From: Oceanobacter antarcticus
GTDB taxonomy: Bacteria; Pseudomonadota; Gammaproteobacteria; Pseudomonadales; Oceanobacteraceae
Assembly: GCF_044962685.1 (NCBI RefSeq)
Contig: NZ_JBBKTX010000019.1
Span: 1-64,000 of the forward strand
DNA length: 64,000 nt
Direction: 5' to 3'
Below are positions 60,303-64,000 of the stretch, piece after piece. The notes beneath the pieces were generated by a model that was not told the origin of the DNA, searched no databases, and saw nothing but the letters and a program-made list of their open reading frames with translations. The position numbers were made by a program, and so were the translations under genes. Numbering within the stretch: position 1 is the stretch's first letter; each line of letters begins with the position of its first letter.

Positions 60303-60549
60303 TCGCTCTCAAAAAAATCAACAAAACAAAGGTTAACGGATTTCAGTCTTCAACTCCGCTACAACCCACTGACAAACCGCCCTGGCGGCGCTATTTCAGC
60401 CTTTTTGCTAAACAGCCGGAGCCACCCTCACCATTAGTAAACCAAAACTTGCTGACCGTATTGACCTGTTCCGCCACCGTCTTATTGTCAAGCAGCCAAG
60501 TACTGCCCACTCACTGATACGAATACAACCACAGGTCGACCCCGTTACC

Positions 60550-61812
60550 ATGCCCAGTTCCTGCTCTACGCCCTGGCAACAACGCCTGAATGACGCCAGC
60601 CAACAGCGCCGCAATCTCAATCAATGGCGTCAGCGCTCAACCCTGAGCAGCCAGCAAGGGCCGCTGGTTGAGCGGGACGGCCAGCAACTGATCAATTTTT
60701 GCAGCAATGATTACCTCGGCCTGGCCGCCAGTGGCGCAGCAGCACTGGCCCACAGTGCCCAGCGCTGGGGTCTGGGCAGCGGTGCATCACACCTGGTCTG
60801 CGGGCATTCAAGCGCCCACGAGGAATTGGAACAGGCGTTAGCCAAACACACCGGGTATCCGGCAGCCTTGTTGTTTTCGACCGGTTATATGGCCAATGTC
60901 GGCTGTATCAATGCCTTGACCCAGCGCGGTGATCTGATCCTGCAAGACAAGCTGAACCATGCCTCCCTGATCGACGGTGCCTTGCTCAGTCGAGCCGATT
61001 TCTTACGTTATCGCCATCTCGATTACGCCCAGCTGCAACAACGGCTGGAACATCGCCAGCAACAACTCCAACAACGTCAACAACAGCCCCAAAACACTCA
61101 AGCACTGACACTGGTGGTCAGTGACAGCATTTTCAGTATGGATGGCGATCTGGCGGATGTCGCCAGGCTCAGTCAGATCTGCCAGCAGCAACAAGCGTTG
61201 TTGATGGTGGATGATGCCCACGGCTTGGGCGTTATCGGTACCCATGGTGCAGGTGTCCGTTCGGCCTTTGATCTCGGCGCCGCACAACTGCCGGTTTATA
61301 TCGGCACGCTGGGCAAGGGCCTCGGCGGCTTTGGCGCCTTCGTCGCCGGAGATCAAAACCTGATCGACTATCTGGTGCAGTTTGCCCGCCCCTACATTTA
61401 CACCACCGCCCTGCCTCCCGCCGTTGCCGAGGCCATGCTGTCGAACCTCGAACGTCTGCAAGATGATGCTCTGCGGCAAACCCTCAATCAGCATATTCGC
61501 TATTTTCGCCAGCAGGCCAGCCAACTCGGGCTACAGTTGATGCCATCGGTATCACCGATTCAGCCCTTGATGATCGGCGACGAAGCCGCTGCCATGGCCA
61601 TCAGCGCTGAATTGCAGCGGCGTGGCTTATGGGTCACGGCGATTCGCCCTCCCACCGTGCCGGATGGCAGCAGCCGTTTACGAATCACCCTGACCGCCGC
61701 CCATGCCACCGAGCAGATCGACACACTACTCTCTGCGCTGGATGAACTGATCCCGGAGTCGTTGCGCAGCGCTACTGACAACGCGCTGCCGTCACAGGGA
61801 AGCACCCTGTGA
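60550..61812 (+). CDS. bioF: 8-amino-7-oxononanoate synthase
   Basis: This 420-residue PLP enzyme condenses pimeloyl-ACP and alanine. It has FCSNDYLGLAASGAAALAHS, GSGASHLVCGHSSAHEELEQ, VVSDSIFSMDGDLADV, DDAHGLGVIG and the PLP lysine in GTLGKGLGGFGAFVAG. A glutamine-rich stretch (about 170-190) is an unusual insertion. It heads the bioF-bioH-bioC-bioD operon; bioB, which is first in the Pseudomonas operon, is not present here. Confidence 0.95.
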   Translation: MPSSCSTPWQQRLNDASQQRRNLNQWRQRSTLSSQQGPLVERDGQQLINFCSNDYLGLAASGAAALAHSAQRWGLGSGASHLVCGHSSAHEELEQALAKHTGYPAALLFSTGYMANVGCINALTQRGDLILQDKLNHASLIDGALLSRADFLRYRHLDYAQLQQRLEHRQQQLQQRQQQPQNTQALTLVVSDSIFSMDGDLADVARLSQICQQQQALLMVDDAHGLGVIGTHGAGVRSAFDLGAAQLPVYIGTLGKGLGGFGAFVAGDQNLIDYLVQFARPYIYTTALPPAVAEAMLSNLERLQDDALRQTLNQHIRYFRQQASQLGLQLMPSVSPIQPLMIGDEAAAMAISAELQRRGLWVTAIRPPTVPDGSSRLRITLTAAHATEQIDTLLSALDELIPESLRSATDNALPSQGSTL

Positions 61813-62660
61813 GCCAGGCCGATTTCTGGGTGCCACTGAATGCCCACACCGCCTCAAGGTCCGAGCCGCTGTGGTACTGGCTGCCCGGCTGGAGCTTCAC
61901 GGCGACTATCTTCGAACCCTTGCTGGCCGCTCTGCCGGGCAGGCATCTGGGCCTCGACTATCGGGCGTTCTATCAGTGTCTGACTCAATCCGGGCAGACC
62001 CCCACTTTCAACGATGCTGTCACACTGTTACGTCAGACCGCCAGCGCTGATGCGCTCTGGGTCGGCTGGTCGTTGGGAGGAGCACTGGCCCATGCCACGC
62101 TTTCTCATGACCGGCTTTCTCACGATATACAGAGCCAGGCAGCGGCCGATATCACGAGCAGAATTCAGCCACGGGCGCTGTGCACCCTCGCCACTGGCAG
62201 CCGTTTTCTCCGCCAGTCAGACACCTCGCAACAAGGGATGGATGAAGCCACATTCAGCGCTTTTCGTAACGGCTTTGAGCGCTTCCCCGCCAAAACACTG
62301 AAACGTTTCCTCGCCTTGTGCTGCCAGGGAGCGGAACAACCACGAGCTTGCATCGCGGCCTTGTCCAGCCAGCAATTAACTGAGCAACATGCGCCGCTGC
62401 TGGCCACCTCGCTGGACTGGCTGACTCAATATCAACTCGACGACCGCCAGCTCAACAACCAACACGCTGACATCTTACGACTGGCCTGGTACGGCCAACA
62501 TGACGCGTTGCATCCGGCCGGACTGACATCCAGCGCAGCACTGTCAACGATACCATCTTGTGGCAGCAGCCACGCCCTGTTGCTGGAGCAAGCCACTATT
62601 CCCCTGTTGCAACGCGCCTTGCTCGAACTGATAAACGCCAGCGCCGGGAAGCAGCCATGA
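61809..62660 (+). CDS. bioH: Pimeloyl-ACP methyl ester esterase, BioH-like
   Basis: This 283-residue alpha/beta hydrolase starts with GTG, overlapping the bioF stop (GTGA). The nucleophile is Ser88 in WVGWSLGGALAHA, and the likely catalytic histidine is in GSSHALLLEQ near the end. BioH removes the methyl ester that BioC adds, ending pimeloyl synthesis. Sequence is rather divergent, but the position between bioF and bioC supports the role. Confidence 0.88.
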   Translation: MSQADFWVPLNAHTASRSEPLWYWLPGWSFTATIFEPLLAALPGRHLGLDYRAFYQCLTQSGQTPTFNDAVTLLRQTASADALWVGWSLGGALAHATLSHDRLSHDIQSQAAADITSRIQPRALCTLATGSRFLRQSDTSQQGMDEATFSAFRNGFERFPAKTLKRFLALCCQGAEQPRACIAALSSQQLTEQHAPLLATSLDWLTQYQLDDRQLNNQHADILRLAWYGQHDALHPAGLTSSAALSTIPSCGSSHALLLEQATIPLLQRALLELINASAGKQP

Positions 62661-63550
62661 ATCCACTCCCGATGCGCGACAAACGCCAGGTCGGACAGCA
62701 GTTCAGCCGTGCGGCGCGCAGTTATGATCAGGCCGCCACGGTACAGCAATGGGCACAACAGCAATTACTGCAGCGCTTGCAGCAGCACCTGCCAGACGGT
62801 CTGTACGGCCACTGGCTCGATATCGGTTGCGGCACTGGTGCCGCCCTCGAACCACTGGCCGCCATGGGAGCGCAACACATCACCGCGATTGATATGGCCG
62901 CCGGAATGCTGGAGGTGGCAGCCCGACGTCCGCTGTCAGCGCCAGGATCGTCTTCTCAACCACTGTGTTCCCGTACCCTGTTGCTGGCGGATGCCGATCA
63001 GCTACCGCTGGCGGCTGGCCGTCGCTCCGATACTACGATCGACAGCACAATCGATGCTGCCCCCGACGTTAACCAACAGTCCCCCTGCGGGGCGATTTCC
63101 AGCCTGATGCTGCAATGGAGCGAAGCCCCGCAACAGACTCTGGCAGAGTGGTATCGGGTACTGGCTCCTGGCGCAACCCTTGCCATTGCCACGCTGTTGC
63201 CCGGCACCCACCGTGAAATTGCCGCCACCTGGCAGCAGATAGATCACTTCCGCCATATCAACCGCTTTGCCAGTGCCGAGGAGCTGAGCATTGCGCTGCA
63301 ACAGGCCGGTTTTGATATTCAGCTGCAGCAGCAGGCCAGCTATCAGGAACACTACCCGGATAGCCTCAGCCTGTTACAGGGGTTAAAAGCGATTGGTGCG
63401 ACGAACGTCAACAGTGGCCGCCGTCCAGGATTGGCCGGACGCCAGCTGATCCGACTGTTTGATCAACACTACCCCAAAGATGCCAACGGCCAATGCCCGT
63501 TGAGCTACCAGCTCTGCTGGATATTAGCGACCAAACCCGACCACGGATAA
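62657..63550 (+). CDS. bioC: Malonyl-ACP O-methyltransferase
   Basis: This 297-residue SAM-dependent methyltransferase reads from ATG 62657, which overlaps the bioH stop as ATGA. KRQVGQQFSRAARSYDQAAT is the family's opening, and the SAM-binding motif is WLDIGCGTGAALEPL (about 53-67). BioC primes pimelate synthesis by methylating malonyl-ACP. A region at about residues 100-150 (APGSSSQPLCSR; DSTIDAAPDVNQQ) is longer than usual. Confidence 0.93.
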   Translation: MNPLPMRDKRQVGQQFSRAARSYDQAATVQQWAQQQLLQRLQQHLPDGLYGHWLDIGCGTGAALEPLAAMGAQHITAIDMAAGMLEVAARRPLSAPGSSSQPLCSRTLLLADADQLPLAAGRRSDTTIDSTIDAAPDVNQQSPCGAISSLMLQWSEAPQQTLAEWYRVLAPGATLAIATLLPGTHREIAATWQQIDHFRHINRFASAEELSIALQQAGFDIQLQQQASYQEHYPDSLSLLQGLKAIGATNVNSGRRPGLAGRQLIRLFDQHYPKDANGQCPLSYQLCWILATKPDHG

Positions 63551-63555
63551 GACCC

Positions 63556-64000
63556 ATGACGCCTGTTGCCCCCGCTCTGCCTAACCGCCGCGTATTTATT
63601 ACCGGAACCGATACCGATGCTGGCAAGACACTGATCTCCGCCGCGCTGCTGGCAGCCGCTGGCCGGGCGGGCTATCAGACCTTTGGGTTAAAGCCAGTCG
63701 CGGCCGGATGCGAGCGCATAACAGATGGCAACGCACAGCACCCCGGCCAACTGCGTAACGACGATGCACTGTTGCTGCAACGCTTCAGTAATGTCGAGCA
63801 GCCCTATGCCATCCATAATCCGTTTGCATTTGAGGCCGCGATCGCACCCCATATCGCCGCCCGGCAAGAACAACGACCGCTGAAGTTGGATGAGCTGACC
63901 CGTGCCTGCCGCCACTCTCTCGCAACAGCGAATGCCAGCTTTGAACTGATCGAAGGTGCCGGTGGCTGGCTGGTACCAATCAATACCACCCATTCACTGG
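63556..64000 (+). CDS. bioD: Dethiobiotin synthetase, partial (runs off the window)
   Basis: Starting at ATG 63556, about 148 codons are visible before the window ends. The P-loop GTDTDAGKT (residues 17-25), LKPVAAGCERITDGNAQH and the later IEGAGGWLVPIN are typical of BioD, which closes the ureido ring of dethiobiotin with CO2 and ATP. It follows bioC by five bases as the last visible gene of the operon. Confidence 0.93.
   Translation, partial: MTPVAPALPNRRVFITGTDTDAGKTLISAALLAAAGRAGYQTFGLKPVAAGCERITDGNAQHPGQLRNDDALLLQRFSNVEQPYAIHNPFAFEAAIAPHIAARQEQRPLKLDELTRACRHSLATANASFELIEGAGGWLVPINTTHSL

Noticed and set aside
60303..60549. BirA operator between bioA and bioF
   Set aside because: GGTTAAC at about 60337 and TAAACC at about 60440 resemble half-sites but are 100 bases apart and not arranged as the known 40-bp palindrome.

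Overview
The window looks like a chromosomal segment of a marine-type gammaproteobacterium, most likely from the Oceanospirillales or a neighbouring order. The evidence is the thrS-infC-rpmI-rplT-pheS-pheT-ihfA-merR-tRNA-Pro block in the order known from Pseudomonas relatives, a sigma54-driven flgBCDE operon, ErcA/ErcS/ErdR and NosP/NahK-type regulators, and biotin genes arranged bioA <> bioF-H-C-D. I cannot name the genus from sequence alone.

Layout. (1) 1-7058 is a sedentary-type integron. An integrase gene broken by two frameshifts reads right. A cassette array reads left, away from it. Three complete cassettes can be delimited exactly, because each R'' core is the reverse complement of that cassette's own first bases. 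Cassette 1 (2825-5788) carries a four-gene ABC-three-component (ABC-3C) conflict system. Cassette 2 (1172-2824) carries a membrane protein and a PcfJ-domain protein. Cassette 3 (438-1171) carries a HigBA/NadS-like toxin-antitoxin pair. A fourth, damaged cassette (about 81-437) carries an Mrr-like endonuclease fragment. A 46-codon ORF with a strong ribosome-binding site crosses the attI point just before the first cassette gene. (2) 7374-12744 is flgBCDE with a very large flgE and a clear sigma54 promoter. (3) 13032-20691 encodes a 1,933-residue lipoprotein that joins a nuclease/phosphatase (EEP) domain to a PhoX-type phosphatase, plus a two-haem cytochrome with a GlyGly-CTERM-like tail. (4) 21221-22546 is a soluble PAS-PAS chemoreceptor resembling BdlA. 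(5) 22898-30485 is the tRNA-Pro and translation block. (6) 30912-40016 holds an AraC regulator, a CtaG-like membrane protein, a copper amine oxidase, a DJ-1 protein, a two-component pair and a TonB receptor. (7) 40358-58872 is rich in signalling genes: ErdR-like regulator, OsmC-YcaO fusion, LRR-kinase, DUF808 protein, NahK-like kinase with NosP-like sensor, porin, NosR/NirI-like flavoprotein, a disrupted lipoprotein gene, and ErcA with ErcS. (8) 58917-64000 is biotin synthesis; bioD runs off the window.

A 267-bp non-coding element with perfect 20-bp terminal inverted repeats occurs as two full copies (50078-50344 and 55254-55520, opposite orientations) and one decayed copy (about 7197-7344). 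The copy at 55254 sits inside the signal-peptide codons of a lipoprotein gene. Removing it with one copy of the short target repeat restores an ATG start, a ribosome-binding site and a typical lipoprotein signal.

The strongest candidates for a system worth following up are the ABC-3C cassette with its attI-spanning ORF, the EEP-PhoX fusion next to a haem protein, and the small transposon-like element with its reconstructable insertion.
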